Positions 55,138 through 63,858 of a stretch of DNA of 64,000 nt are shown here, piece by piece. The notes beneath the pieces were generated by a model. That model ran no database searches and was not told the origin of the DNA. It saw only the letters and a list, made by a program, of their open reading frames with translations. This DNA comes from Parabacteroides faecalis (GTDB taxonomy: Bacteria; Bacteroidota; Bacteroidia; Bacteroidales; Tannerellaceae). Made by a program: the position numbers and the translations under genes. Position 1 is the stretch's first letter; every line of letters begins with the position of its first letter. The stretch spans positions 23,515 to 87,514 of the forward strand of contig NZ_JAKZMM010000016.1 in the NCBI RefSeq assembly GCF_022809355.1, written 5' to 3'.

Positions 55138-55143
55138 TCACTG

Positions 55144-55174
55144 CAAAGATAAAGAGGTTTTCCGAATCAACAAG
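55144..55174 (-). promoter_or_regulatory. Promoter of the second DUF6383 gene / leader RNA
   Basis: CTTG (complement of 55171-55174, one mismatch to TTTG), 19 bp, TATCTTTG (55144-55151) on the minus strand. No second TAnnTTTG box was seen between the internal terminator and the ATG at 54759. Confidence 0.65.
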
Positions 55175-55257
55175 AAAAAACTTGCATTATTTTCCAAAAT
55201 ATATGGATTATAGGACGAAACAAATGGATTTATAGCACAAAATGCCCCGTTTTCAGT

Positions 55258-56135
55258 ACATGATAAAAAGCCGGCGTATTTTGATGAAAAGGTAGGCATG
55301 AATTCTCCAAAAGACGCCGGCTTTTTATTCATTCATGCCTATGTTTTCTACAAATCCAACGGGAATCGTTTTCTATCTTCGTTGGATTGATTTCCGATTC
55401 TCGTTTATTTGAATGACTCGTTCTACCTATATATAATAGATATCCCATATCGGATTTATTTTTATACCCTTCACACACATACTTATCCTTCTCATAATCT
55501 GTTATTTCCTGTGAAGGGTGTGAAAGGAGGCTCTATATTCGTACTTTTGGCTTGACCCAAAAGTACCAAAAATTCAAGATCGTATTCGTTCTTTTGCCTT
55601 GATGCAAAAGAACCAAAAAATCAAGGCTGCGTCTGCTGAGCTACTCCGTCTCTTCGTTTCGCTGTGCGCGCCGCAAACTCGCAGCGCTCAGACAGCGACG
55701 CTCCGGCCGCTTCACTCCGTTCCTCCGCTTAACGCTCACCAGAACGAGGCCGGTCCTTCAATTGACAATTGAGAATTGACGATTGACAATTTTCTTTTTC
55801 TCTTTCATTTATCCATGGTACAGATTTCGCGACTGTAGAGGCGCAGCGTTGCTGCGCCTCAAAACGACGTTCCGCACAACCAAATAGCAATCAATAAAAA
55901 ACGAATGGGTTTATTGTGTTATTTATTTTTTATCCTACCGCGTTGGCTGGAGGCGCAGCACGCTGCGCCTCTACTCGCATTTCCCAAACTCAACGGGGAA
56001 TTAAATACCCATGTAATCCGGCCTTATAAATTTTCAATTTTCAATTTTCAATTCTCCATTTTCAATTGTCCATTGCTTTGGCCTCCGTAGTGTGAGCCTT
56101 GAACTTTTGGTTCTTTTCTTTCAAGAGAAAAGAAC
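55258..56135 (-). repeat. Composite hairpin element, copy B (inverted relative to copy A)
   Basis: The reverse complement aligns end to end with 30608-31480. On the plus strand: CCGGC units (55265-55282, 55309-55326); a 9-bp stem (55353-55361 with 55380-55388) at the place where copy A has an unrelated 16-bp stem; the stem ACCCTTCACA/TGTGAAGGGT (55466-55519); hairpin modules at 55541-55566 and 55588-55613; a GC-rich stretch shared with copy A; 7-bp iterations; two REP-like palindromes (55838-55860, 55950-55971, the first absent from copy A); TTTTCAA iterations (about 56034-56075); and an outward hairpin module at 56110-56135. No gene is credible in this 1.4-kb gap. Confidence 0.85.
55838..55971. 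repeat. Pair of REP-like palindromes
   Basis: GAGGCGCAGC-GTT-GCTGCGCCTC (55838-55860) and GAGGCGCAGC-AC-GCTGCGCCTC (55950-55971), both with perfect 10-bp arms. Related copies with one mismatch lie at 30861-30882 and 45118-45139. Confidence 0.85.
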
Positions 56136-56159
56136 GAGAAAATACATCATAAAAACAGA

Positions 56160-56218
56160 AAGCACGGAAACCTCGCTTCACACAATTATCAAACCATGTT
56201 TCTGCGAATTCCGTGCTT
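56160..56218 (-). terminator. Terminator of the metG operon
   Basis: AAGCACGGAA (56160-56169) and TTCCGTGCTT (56209-56218) form a perfect 10-bp stem, with a possible inner GAAAC/GTTTC stem. On the minus strand TTCTGTTTTT follows. Confidence 0.75.
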
Positions 56219-56248
56219 GATCTATCAATAGGATAATAAGAAATCTAT

Positions 56249-57271
56249 TTATTTCAAGGCATAAATACGGCGAATGATATCAACAATTTTCAATCCTTCC
56301 AACGCAGTTGTCGTATTCTGAGCACCGGTGTGCTGCAGGACTTCCACGACGTTACGGATCACGAAATTATGATTCTGCGCCGAACCTTTATACGGTCCGT
56401 AGTCATTACCCGGATTTGTCGGAGCCAATTCAGGCATCTCATAGTCTTTAATATGGCAATACTCTACCTCGTTCATGTACTGACCGCCAATCTTGACGCT
56501 ACCGTTTTCTGCCACAATCAGCATACTGCTTTCCATGTTCTTATTCCAAACCGCAGTCGAATAGTTCAAACAGCCCATACCGCCATTCACAAATTCAAAT
56601 GTTACCAGTCCCGAATCCTCGAAATCCGTTAACTGTTGATGGTTGAAATCAGCAAAGCGCGCCTGGATATGCTGTATATCGCCAAAAAGCCAATACATAA
56701 TATCAATAAAGTGAGAGAACTGAGTGAACAACGTACCACCATCCAAACAAGCATCACCATGCCAGCCTCCAGGTTTATAATAACGTTCATCCCTGTTCCA
56801 GAAGCAATTGAGTTGCACGAGATAGATTTTCCCCAGCCGACCCGAATCAATCATTTGCTTGATCCAGACAGATGGCGGAGAATACCGGTTCTGCATCACA
56901 CAAAAGACTTCTTTCTGGTATTTCAGCGAAGTCTGCAAAACCCGTTCGGCATCTTGCACTTGTAAAGCCATTGGTTTCTCAATCACCACATGATGCCCCG
57001 ACTCGATTGCCTGTATCGCCAGCTCGGCATGAAGACCATTCGGAACACATATATTGATCACATCGATATCCAAACCGGATTGCAACAAAGATGTCATCTC
57101 CGAGAAGAAAGCTACCGGATAAGCTTCAATACCCAGTTCTTCTTTCGGGCGTATATCACATAATGCGACCAACTCTGCTCCCGGATCGCGAACAACCATT
57201 TCTGCATGTCGCTTTCCGATATGTCCGCATCCGACTACGGCAAAACGAATTTTCTTCTTATTACTTTCCAT
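56249..57271 (-). CDS. Gfo/Idh/MocA oxidoreductase, WbpB/WlbA-like
   Basis: A 340-residue cytoplasmic NAD-dependent sugar dehydrogenase starting MESNKKKIRFAVVGCGHIGK. An ATG 18 bp upstream is in frame but less likely. Rossmann motif GCGHIGKRHAEM, catalytic-region EKPMALQ, and WHGDACLDGGTLFTQFSHFI with the active-site histidine. The last motif and the partner aminotransferase point to the UDP-GlcNAc(A) 3-dehydrogenase group (WbpB/WlbA), which makes 3-keto sugar for transamination (inference). It overlaps the aminotransferase stop by 11 bp. Confidence 0.85.
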   Translation of the reverse strand: MESNKKKIRFAVVGCGHIGKRHAEMVVRDPGAELVALCDIRPKEELGIEAYPVAFFSEMTSLLQSGLDIDVINICVPNGLHAELAIQAIESGHHVVIEKPMALQVQDAERVLQTSLKYQKEVFCVMQNRYSPPSVWIKQMIDSGRLGKIYLVQLNCFWNRDERYYKPGGWHGDACLDGGTLFTQFSHFIDIMYWLFGDIQHIQARFADFNHQQLTDFEDSGLVTFEFVNGGMGCLNYSTAVWNKNMESSMLIVAENGSVKIGGQYMNEVEYCHIKDYEMPELAPTNPGNDYGPYKGSAQNHNFVIRNVVEVLQHTGAQNTTTALEGLKIVDIIRRIYALK

Positions 57272-58388
57272 AATTACGAAGGGTTTCAATTATATAATCC
57301 ACTTCCTCATCTGTCATTTCCGTATGAATAGGCAATGACAAAATCGACTGGACCAGTTTTTCAGAAACACTCAAAACCGAGCCTATACGGGAAAAGCCGT
57401 AGAAAGCTGCCTGTTTATGTAATGGAAGCGGATAATAAACCATCGACGGAATTCCTTTTTCCTTGAGATATTGTTGCAAATCATCCCGTTTTCCATCTGC
57501 AATCTGCAAGGTATATTGATGATAGACATGCGTCGAATAAGGAGCTTTGCTAGGAATCTGCCAGCGGGAATCCTGATCAAAAGCCTCGTCATAACGCTTG
57601 GCTACCTGCTGACGGGCAGCGGTAAACTCTTCCAAATGCGGAAGCTTCACGTCTAAGACAGCCGCCTGCAAAGTATCCAGACGAGAGTTACAACCGATTA
57701 TCTTATGATGGTATTTCTGCAACTGACCATGGTTGGCAATCATCCGGATCCGTTCAGCCAAACGCTCATCGGATGTCATGACGGCTCCTCCGTCTCCATA
57801 ACAAGCCAAAGGCTTGGAAGGGAAGAAAGAAGTCGTACCGATATGAGCTATCGTACCGGCTTTCCGACGAGAACCATCCGAGAACAACACTTCGGCTCCT
57901 AATGACTGGGCATTATCTTCCACCACATACAAATGGTTCTGTTCGGCTATCTGACGGATCTTTTCCATATCACAACATTGGCCGAACAAATGTACCACCA
58001 CAATAGCCCGTGTCTTGGGAGAAATAGCCGATTCAATCATCCAAGGATTGATATTGAATGTCTTTTCATCAACATCCACCCACACCGGAATCAGTCCCAG
58101 CAATGAAACCACTTCGGCAGCTGCTACATACGTAAAGGCCGGAACAATCACCTCATCTCCCGGCTTTAGATCAAGAGCCATCAAAGCGATCTGCAAGGCG
58201 TCCGTTCCGTTTCCGCAAGGAATAACATACGGCACATCCAAACACGACGACAGATGCGAAGCGAAACGCTGCACCTGTGGTCCGTTAATAAATGCACAAG
58301 TATCCATTACTTCCTGCATAGCCAGATCCAACTCCGGACGTAGCCGAAGATACTGTCTATGCAGGTCAACCATCTGGATTTTATCCAT
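57261..58388 (-). CDS. DegT/DnrJ/EryC1/StrS sugar aminotransferase, WbpE/WlbC-like
   Basis: A 375-residue PLP enzyme that aminates a keto-sugar nucleotide. Motifs: IPCGNGTDALQIALMALDLK, VIVPAFTYVAAAEVV, VEDNAQSLGAEV with the PLP Asp, SFFPSKPLACYGDGGAVMT with the PLP lysine, and NSRLDTLQAAVLDVKLPHLE. Together with the overlapping oxidoreductase it could form 3-amino-3-deoxy sugars such as those in 2,3-diacetamido-uronates. The acetyltransferase usually found with them (WbpD) is not in the window. It starts 8 bp after metG. Confidence 0.9.
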   Translation of the reverse strand: MDKIQMVDLHRQYLRLRPELDLAMQEVMDTCAFINGPQVQRFASHLSSCLDVPYVIPCGNGTDALQIALMALDLKPGDEVIVPAFTYVAAAEVVSLLGLIPVWVDVDEKTFNINPWMIESAISPKTRAIVVVHLFGQCCDMEKIRQIAEQNHLYVVEDNAQSLGAEVLFSDGSRRKAGTIAHIGTTSFFPSKPLACYGDGGAVMTSDERLAERIRMIANHGQLQKYHHKIIGCNSRLDTLQAAVLDVKLPHLEEFTAARQQVAKRYDEAFDQDSRWQIPSKAPYSTHVYHQYTLQIADGKRDDLQQYLKEKGIPSMVYYPLPLHKQAAFYGFSRIGSVLSVSEKLVQSILSLPIHTEMTDEEVDYIIETLRNYGK

Positions 58389-58396
58389 ATTCCTTC

Positions 58397-60436
58397 TTAT
58401 TTCACCTCGCTACCCGGTTTCACTTCCTTCTCCGGTGTAATCACCGCCAGCTTACCGTCAAAGTTTTCTGCCGAAAGAATCATTCCTTCCGAAACAATTC
58501 CCTTCAGTTTGCGCGGAGCCAAATTAGCGATGAAGCAAACCTGCTTACCGACCAGTTCTTCCGGTTTATAATGCTGTGCAATACCCGAAACTATGGTTCG
58601 TTTTTCTAATCCGTCGTCAATACGGAACTGCAACAACTTATCTGCTTTCGGTACTTTGGTACATTCCAAAACCGTTCCTACACGGATATCCAACTTCAGA
58701 AAATCATCAAAAGCGATATTTTCCCGAATCGGTTTTGCCTTATAATTAGCTTCTTCGTTCGCTTTCTTGGTTGCCAACAGTTTATCAATCTGAGCCTGGA
58801 TGACGTCATCTTCAATCTTTTCAAACAATAATTCTGTTTTTCCCAGTTTATGACCCACTTCCAGCAAATCGGTTGAACCCAAACGATTCCAGCCTAACGG
58901 TTCTACATTCAGCATCTTGTTCAATTTTTCCATGCTGAAAGGCAAGAACGGCTCGAATACAATAGCCAGGTTGGCTGTAATCTGCAAAGCAATATTCATG
59001 ATGGTAGCCACGCGAGCCATATCCGTCTTGGCCAACTTCCAAGGTTCTGTATCAGCCAGGTATTTATTACCGATACGAGCCAGGTTCATGGCTTCCTTCT
59101 GCGCATCACGGAAATGATAAGTATCCAACAGACGTTCTACGTTTTCCTTTACATCTGCAAAATCCTTCAGTGTCTGACGATCATAATCCGTCAGTTCACC
59201 GGCAGCCGGAACCTTATTGTCAAAATACTTACCCGTCAATACCAAAGCACGGTTCACGAAGTTACCCAAGATAGCAACCAACTCATTGTTATTGCGTGCC
59301 TGGAAGTCTTTCCAGGTAAAATCATTATCTTTTGTTTCAGGAGCATTGGCTGTCAGCACATAACGCAACACATCCTGCTTACCCGGCATATCCACCAAAT
59401 ACTCATTCAACCAGACAGCCCAGTTACGAGAAGTAGATATTTTATCACCTTCCAGATTCAGGAACTCATTGGCAGGAACATTTTCCGGTAAGTTATAAGA
59501 ACCTTCGGCTTTCAACATAGAAGGGAATACAATACAGTGGAACACGATATTATCCTTCCCGATAAAATGTACCATCTTCGTTTCCGGATCTTTCCACCAT
59601 TTTTCCCAACTGTCTGGCAACAATTCCTTTGTATTGGAAATATAACCGATCGGAGCATCAAACCATACATACAGCACTTTACCTTCTGCTCCTTCTACCG
59701 GCACCGGAATACCCCAATCCAAATCACGGCTTACGGCACGCGGTTGCAATCCCATATCCAACCAGCTCTTGCACTGTCCATAGACATTCGGTTTCCATTC
59801 CTTGTGGCCTTCCAGAATCCACTGACGAAGGAACGGTTCCCATTTATCAAGAGGCAAATACCAGTGTTTCGTTTCCCGCATAACCGGCTGACTGCCACTG
59901 ATAGCCGACTTCGGATTGATCAAATCAGTCGGACTTAATGACGTACCACAGGCTTCACACTGGTCGCCATAAGCCTTTTCATTGCCACAATGCGGACAAG
60001 TACCTGTAATATAACGGTCTGCCAGGAATTGTTTGGCTTCTTCGTCATAATATTGTTCGCTTGTCTTTTCGATAAATTCGCCTTTATCATACAACGTACG
60101 GAAGAAATCTGAAGCCATTTGGCGATGCGTAGCCGAAGTTGTACGAGAATAAATATCAAATGAAATACCAAAATCCTCAAATGATTTCTTGATGATATTA
60201 TGATAACGGTCCACTACATCCTGCGGCGTAATGCCTTCCTTCTTCGCACGAATGGTAATAGGCACACCGTGCTCGTCCGAGCCACCAATCATAATTACCT
60301 CTTCACCCTTCAAACGCAAATAACGGGCATAAATATCGGCAGGTACATAAACGCCGGCCAAATGACCGATATGAACCGGTCCATTTGCATACGGCAATGC
60401 CGTAGTTATCAATGTTCTTTTAAATTTCTTTTCCAT
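58397..60436 (-). CDS. metG: Methionyl-tRNA synthetase
   Basis: Charges tRNA-Met. A class I synthetase with [20 protein letters not shown] (HIGH motif), a zinc knuckle [18 protein letters not shown], and the KMSKS site written as [12 protein letters not shown]-terminal OB-fold tRNA-binding domain is present ([20 protein letters not shown], about 575-679). Length 679 aa is normal for the dimeric form. First gene of a metG, aminotransferase, oxidoreductase transcript with 8-bp spacing. The TACCTTTG box at 60462-60469 is its promoter element. Confidence 0.97.
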   Translation of the reverse strand: MEKKFKRTLITTALPYANGPVHIGHLAGVYVPADIYARYLRLKGEEVIMIGGSDEHGVPITIRAKKEGITPQDVVDRYHNIIKKSFEDFGISFDIYSRTTSATHRQMASDFFRTLYDKGEFIEKTSEQYYDEEAKQFLADRYITGTCPHCGNEKAYGDQCEACGTSLSPTDLINPKSAISGSQPVMRETKHWYLPLDKWEPFLRQWILEGHKEWKPNVYGQCKSWLDMGLQPRAVSRDLDWGIPVPVEGAEGKVLYVWFDAPIGYISNTKELLPDSWEKWWKDPETKMVHFIGKDNIVFHCIVFPSMLKAEGSYNLPENVPANEFLNLEGDKISTSRNWAVWLNEYLVDMPGKQDVLRYVLTANAPETKDNDFTWKDFQARNNNELVAILGNFVNRALVLTGKYFDNKVPAAGELTDYDRQTLKDFADVKENVERLLDTYHFRDAQKEAMNLARIGNKYLADTEPWKLAKTDMARVATIMNIALQITANLAIVFEPFLPFSMEKLNKMLNVEPLGWNRLGSTDLLEVGHKLGKTELLFEKIEDDVIQAQIDKLLATKKANEEANYKAKPIRENIAFDDFLKLDIRVGTVLECTKVPKADKLLQFRIDDGLEKRTIVSGIAQHYKPEELVGKQVCFIANLAPRKLKGIVSEGMILSAENFDGKLAVITPEKEVKPGSEVK

Positions 60437-60461
60437 ACTGTGATGTTCTCTTTTTGAACTA

Positions 60462-60469
60462 CAAAGGTA
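60462..60469 (-). promoter_or_regulatory. -7 box of the metG promoter
   Basis: TACCTTTG on the minus strand, with a leader of about 20 nt to the ATG at 60436. No clear TTTG -33 element at 19-21 bp. Confidence 0.55.
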
Positions 60470-60520
60470 AGGAATTATTTGGTATTGAAGATAGCTTCAT
60501 TAAAAATTGAAGTCGACAAG

Positions 60521-60591
60521 ACCGGAATTACACGAGACAATTAAATTTCTTAAAAAAACCAAATGATTAAACAATACGTGATGATTCCGGT
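60521..60591. repeat. Imperfect inverted repeat upstream of the fimbrial genes
   Basis: ACCGGAATTACACG (60521-60534) faces CGTGATGATTCCGGT (60577-60591): ACCGGAAT and CACG match in inverted form with a one-base gap, around 42 bp of A/T-rich DNA. It lies between the metG promoter and the fimbrial gene start (60668). Could be an operator, a hairpin or the ends of an invertible segment. Confidence 0.5.
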
Positions 60592-60667
60592 TTTAATAAG
60601 CGAAACGTCAAACAATTTTACTTAATCAAAACTATTTGTTTAATTATTAATTTCAGTAACATTCAAA

Positions 60668-61600
60668 ATGAAACAAAGAGTGTCTAAAAAGATTCTATTA
60701 GTAGGACTCAGCAGTGTATTTTTCATGTCATGTACATCAGACGAAGACCCAGTAAATCCGGTTCAACCTGAAGCGGTTACTAAAGTGCGTATGATTGTAG
60801 ATGATTTCTTTCAAAGCACGGCTTCAGCCTTGCCAACAGGAGAAAGTTCGATTTCTGAAATCGAAGCTTATTTGTTCCAAAATGATACGCTGAAGAAATG
60901 TTTAGGTCCTTTGTCGAGCAGTGGAGGTGATACTTACGAGCTGAACATCATGAACAGTGATAAAGGTGACATCTATTTCATTGCCAATACTGAAGGACAT
61001 GTTGACGTCAGTGGCCTGGAAGAAGGCACAACATTGAAAAGCGAGTTCTTACAGCTGGCTTCTAAGTTGAACGACGATCAGACACGCCTGAAAGGGAACC
61101 ATATCCTGACAGGTAGTTATCAACGCCAAAAAACGGGAAGTGCCGAAGTGAATTTACAACGTGGTGTGGCACGTCTTGACTTAACAGTCAATGTTCCTCA
61201 AATCAAGATCAAAAGTGTCCGCATCGACAACGTATCCAACACCGGATATGTATTCAAGCAGTCGGGCATTGAGACTCCGGTTGATGTAGAAAAGAGAACA
61301 ATCCGAAGAGATTTCCCGGAACCGTTGACAGCAAGTGAAACAGGTTTATTCTATCTGTATGAACAAAATAATGCAGAAATGAACCTGACCATGGAAATTG
61401 AAGCCGATGGCAAATCAAATACATTGTCGGCACAATTACCGGAATCATTGAGCCGAAACAAAATCTATACACTGACTGTCAACAAGACAGGCACAGAAGA
61501 CTTTGAAATCACCATCAACGTCACAACCAGTGTAGAAGAATGGATTCCGGGAGAAGATGTAACAGCAACTCCGGATTCAATTGTTTCCCGAAACGTTTAA
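60668..61600 (+). CDS. FimB/Mfa2-like fimbrial anchor lipoprotein
   Basis: A 310-residue lipoprotein (lipobox FFMSC, Cys near residue 22). The body matches the FimB/Mfa2 type: VRMIVDDFF strand, ISEIEAYLFQNDTL, GDIYFIANTEG, LQRGVARLDLTVNV, FYLYEQNNAEMNLTMEIEAD and a final beta domain. Mfa2/FimB proteins anchor type V fimbriae to the outer membrane and limit their length. It is followed after 17 bp by a longer paralogue. No Mfa1-like major subunit is complete in the window; it may lie beyond the right edge. Confidence 0.8.
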   Translation: MKQRVSKKILLVGLSSVFFMSCTSDEDPVNPVQPEAVTKVRMIVDDFFQSTASALPTGESSISEIEAYLFQNDTLKKCLGPLSSSGGDTYELNIMNSDKGDIYFIANTEGHVDVSGLEEGTTLKSEFLQLASKLNDDQTRLKGNHILTGSYQRQKTGSAEVNLQRGVARLDLTVNVPQIKIKSVRIDNVSNTGYVFKQSGIETPVDVEKRTIRRDFPEPLTASETGLFYLYEQNNAEMNLTMEIEADGKSNTLSAQLPESLSRNKIYTLTVNKTGTEDFEITINVTTSVEEWIPGEDVTATPDSIVSRNV

Positions 61601-61617
61601 ACAATACTTGATCTCGT

Positions 61618-63858
61618 ATGAATAAATATTTCTTGTTAGGACTTATTTTCATGCTCGTCTTCAGCGGATGTACCGAGCACGATGATATTCGTCAAACCAT
61701 GGGTAACTCCAATACATTCCGTATCCAGGCGGCACATTTCTCCGTTTCCGGAGCCAATGCGTCATTGCCTGATGAAAATCAGATACGTGAATTGGATGCT
61801 TATCTTTTTGACGAAGGAAAGCTTATCAAAAAATATGAAGATCTAGCGAGGCAAGATGTAAACGAATATTCTATAGAGGTCCCTGGTAACAAAGGGACAC
61901 TCTATTTCTTAGGAAATTCAGATGCGATAACAGATCCTTCTTTCATCCAGTCAGGCATGAATGAAGAAGATTTTCTGCAGCTGACAACCTTGCCTTCTGT
62001 TTCTTCAGCCTCAGATTTCCTCAGTGGACGACTGGATCTGAGTGGAACTTCAACTTCTCAGCAAGTATCATTACGGCATGGCGTTGCCCGTATTGACTTG
62101 GCTCTTCAAGATGCGGAGACAACGGTCAAAAGTATTTCAATCAAGCATGTAGCCCAAATGGGATATCTGTTCGGACAAGATCCGATCAAAACGGCTGCAA
62201 ACGCCGAATTCGAAGATATCAATTTACAATTCGAGCCCCAACTGGACGCTTCGAAATCAGGCTTGTTGTATCTTCATGAGCAAGCCAATGACCAGCTGGC
62301 TGTATCTATTATCGTATCACGGGATGGAAAAGAAAGTGTGCTAAAGGCACAACTTCCCGAAGCAGTCAAACGAAATGCCGTTTATACGATTCGTATATTC
62401 GGAAATAATGCGGCTATTGAAGCCGAGATAAAAATTGATGAATGGAATGACGGAGAAGATCAGGAACTATACCCGGATCTGTCGTCACGGATTCTGGTGA
62501 ATCCGGATTTATCGACCTTTTCTGAAGGGGTGATACTGGCAGAGAGCCTTGATGCCATCCACGTGCCTTATCAAGCAAGCCGGATGACATTGGTTCTGAA
62601 CGCTCCCAGTGAAGTGGACTTGCAACTAAAAGATCCGAATCTGGGAATAACGGTAGAGGCCGTGCCAGATACCATCAATAAATTCATCATTACCACCTGC
62701 TTGAATCCGATCGGTCATACCGAAAAGAGCACAGCGCTTGGTATCAAATATAAAATACTGGAACAAAGCTATGAAGACAAGATAGATTTAACCTTGCAGA
62801 AGAATGATATAGAAATGGAAGGTTCTCTTGCATTCGATCTCCATCGTCTTTGCGACTATGGCAAATACCTGGATGGAGAACTGGCCCGGTTTACGCTGAC
62901 CGGAGGGAAACAGATCCAGACAGAAGGAATCTGGTTAAAGACTGTAACCGACGACAGCCAACCGGAACAAGTACGTTTGCTCGCCGGATGGAAACCCAAT
63001 GACCCGGAAGCCGACGGACGTGTACAGGAAGGAAAGCTGAAGATTCTCAGTGAATCCGGAGAGACATTGGAAGAATATACGATCCGACGGAGAAATTACG
63101 GCTTACCGGTAGTCAATGTAGACGGAACCTGGTGGTGTAAATACAATCTGCAAGGAAATGTAAAAAGGTTTGAAGACCAGATATCCATTCAGGATGATCC
63201 GGCCAAAGATGTAAGTCTGTACGACTACCTGACAACTTGTTCGGATGAGGAATGGTTGGCCATCTGGGGAGACAGTTACCAAGGAGATAATCCGAATGGA
63301 CTTAAACTCCGGCATAACGGGACTTCTTTTTACTATGAAGGGTTCAACCAGAATAATGCGGTCTTTATCGGGAACCTGCCAGTTACAGAAATGGCACCTG
63401 ATGGTTATCAGTTACCGGGCGATGAAGAGTTCACCAAGTTCAAGATGGACCATGCGACTTCTTCAACGGATATTAACTTCGGTAACGGGGCAACAAACGG
63501 TTACTGGACACAGGCCCGAAAGCGAATCAACATCAAGAACTATGAACGTGCCAACCTGGAGATCAACGGTATCAGTTATGGGCCGGTTCATCATCATAGT
63601 GTCAAAATAGAAAGTGCAAACTCTACCGAATTGATTCTTTTCGGTCCGGGAGCACAAACGTATGGCGACGGTTCTGACATGTTCAAGTCGCTCTATATCA
63701 TCTGGGCATCTCACTTCAACGACGGGTTTACCTGGTTGATGGAAGGTTATGCCACATCTACGGGAAGAGGTAACTGGTTTAAAACGGCTACTTATCCGGC
63801 CAGATGTACACGTGTCATCCGATGTGTGAAAACACCTGTGGAATACATCTATAATTAA
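61618..63858 (+). CDS. Large fimbrial lipoprotein with Mfa2-like N-terminus and lectin-like C-terminus
   Basis: A 746-residue lipoprotein (lipobox VFSGC, Cys near residue 18). Residues about 30-285 parallel the preceding protein motif by motif (IRELDAYLFDEGKLIKKYED, GTLYFLGNSDA, LRHGVARIDLALQ, LLYLHEQANDQLAVSI). The middle has two or three beta domains. The last 180 residues contain DGYQLPGDEEFTKF, NGYWTQARKR and TRVIRCVKTP. This arrangement is like the C-type-lectin/FISUMP-like domains at the end of many Bacteroidetes adhesins. It may be the fimbrial tip adhesin. The next gene may begin at the ATG 63998-64000. Confidence 0.75.
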   Translation: MNKYFLLGLIFMLVFSGCTEHDDIRQTMGNSNTFRIQAAHFSVSGANASLPDENQIRELDAYLFDEGKLIKKYEDLARQDVNEYSIEVPGNKGTLYFLGNSDAITDPSFIQSGMNEEDFLQLTTLPSVSSASDFLSGRLDLSGTSTSQQVSLRHGVARIDLALQDAETTVKSISIKHVAQMGYLFGQDPIKTAANAEFEDINLQFEPQLDASKSGLLYLHEQANDQLAVSIIVSRDGKESVLKAQLPEAVKRNAVYTIRIFGNNAAIEAEIKIDEWNDGEDQELYPDLSSRILVNPDLSTFSEGVILAESLDAIHVPYQASRMTLVLNAPSEVDLQLKDPNLGITVEAVPDTINKFIITTCLNPIGHTEKSTALGIKYKILEQSYEDKIDLTLQKNDIEMEGSLAFDLHRLCDYGKYLDGELARFTLTGGKQIQTEGIWLKTVTDDSQPEQVRLLAGWKPNDPEADGRVQEGKLKILSESGETLEEYTIRRRNYGLPVVNVDGTWWCKYNLQGNVKRFEDQISIQDDPAKDVSLYDYLTTCSDEEWLAIWGDSYQGDNPNGLKLRHNGTSFYYEGFNQNNAVFIGNLPVTEMAPDGYQLPGDEEFTKFKMDHATSSTDINFGNGATNGYWTQARKRINIKNYERANLEINGISYGPVHHHSVKIESANSTELILFGPGAQTYGDGSDMFKSLYIIWASHFNDGFTWLMEGYATSTGRGNWFKTATYPARCTRVIRCVKTPVEYIYN

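Noticed and set aside
55144..55151. tmRNA or RNase P RNA in the DUF6383 leader
   Set aside because: None of the conserved core sequences of those RNAs is present; only a promoter, rod and terminator are seen.
62560..62570. CACGTG as a parS site
   Set aside because: It lies inside a fimbrial gene and the flanks do not match the TGTTTCACGTGAAACA palindrome.
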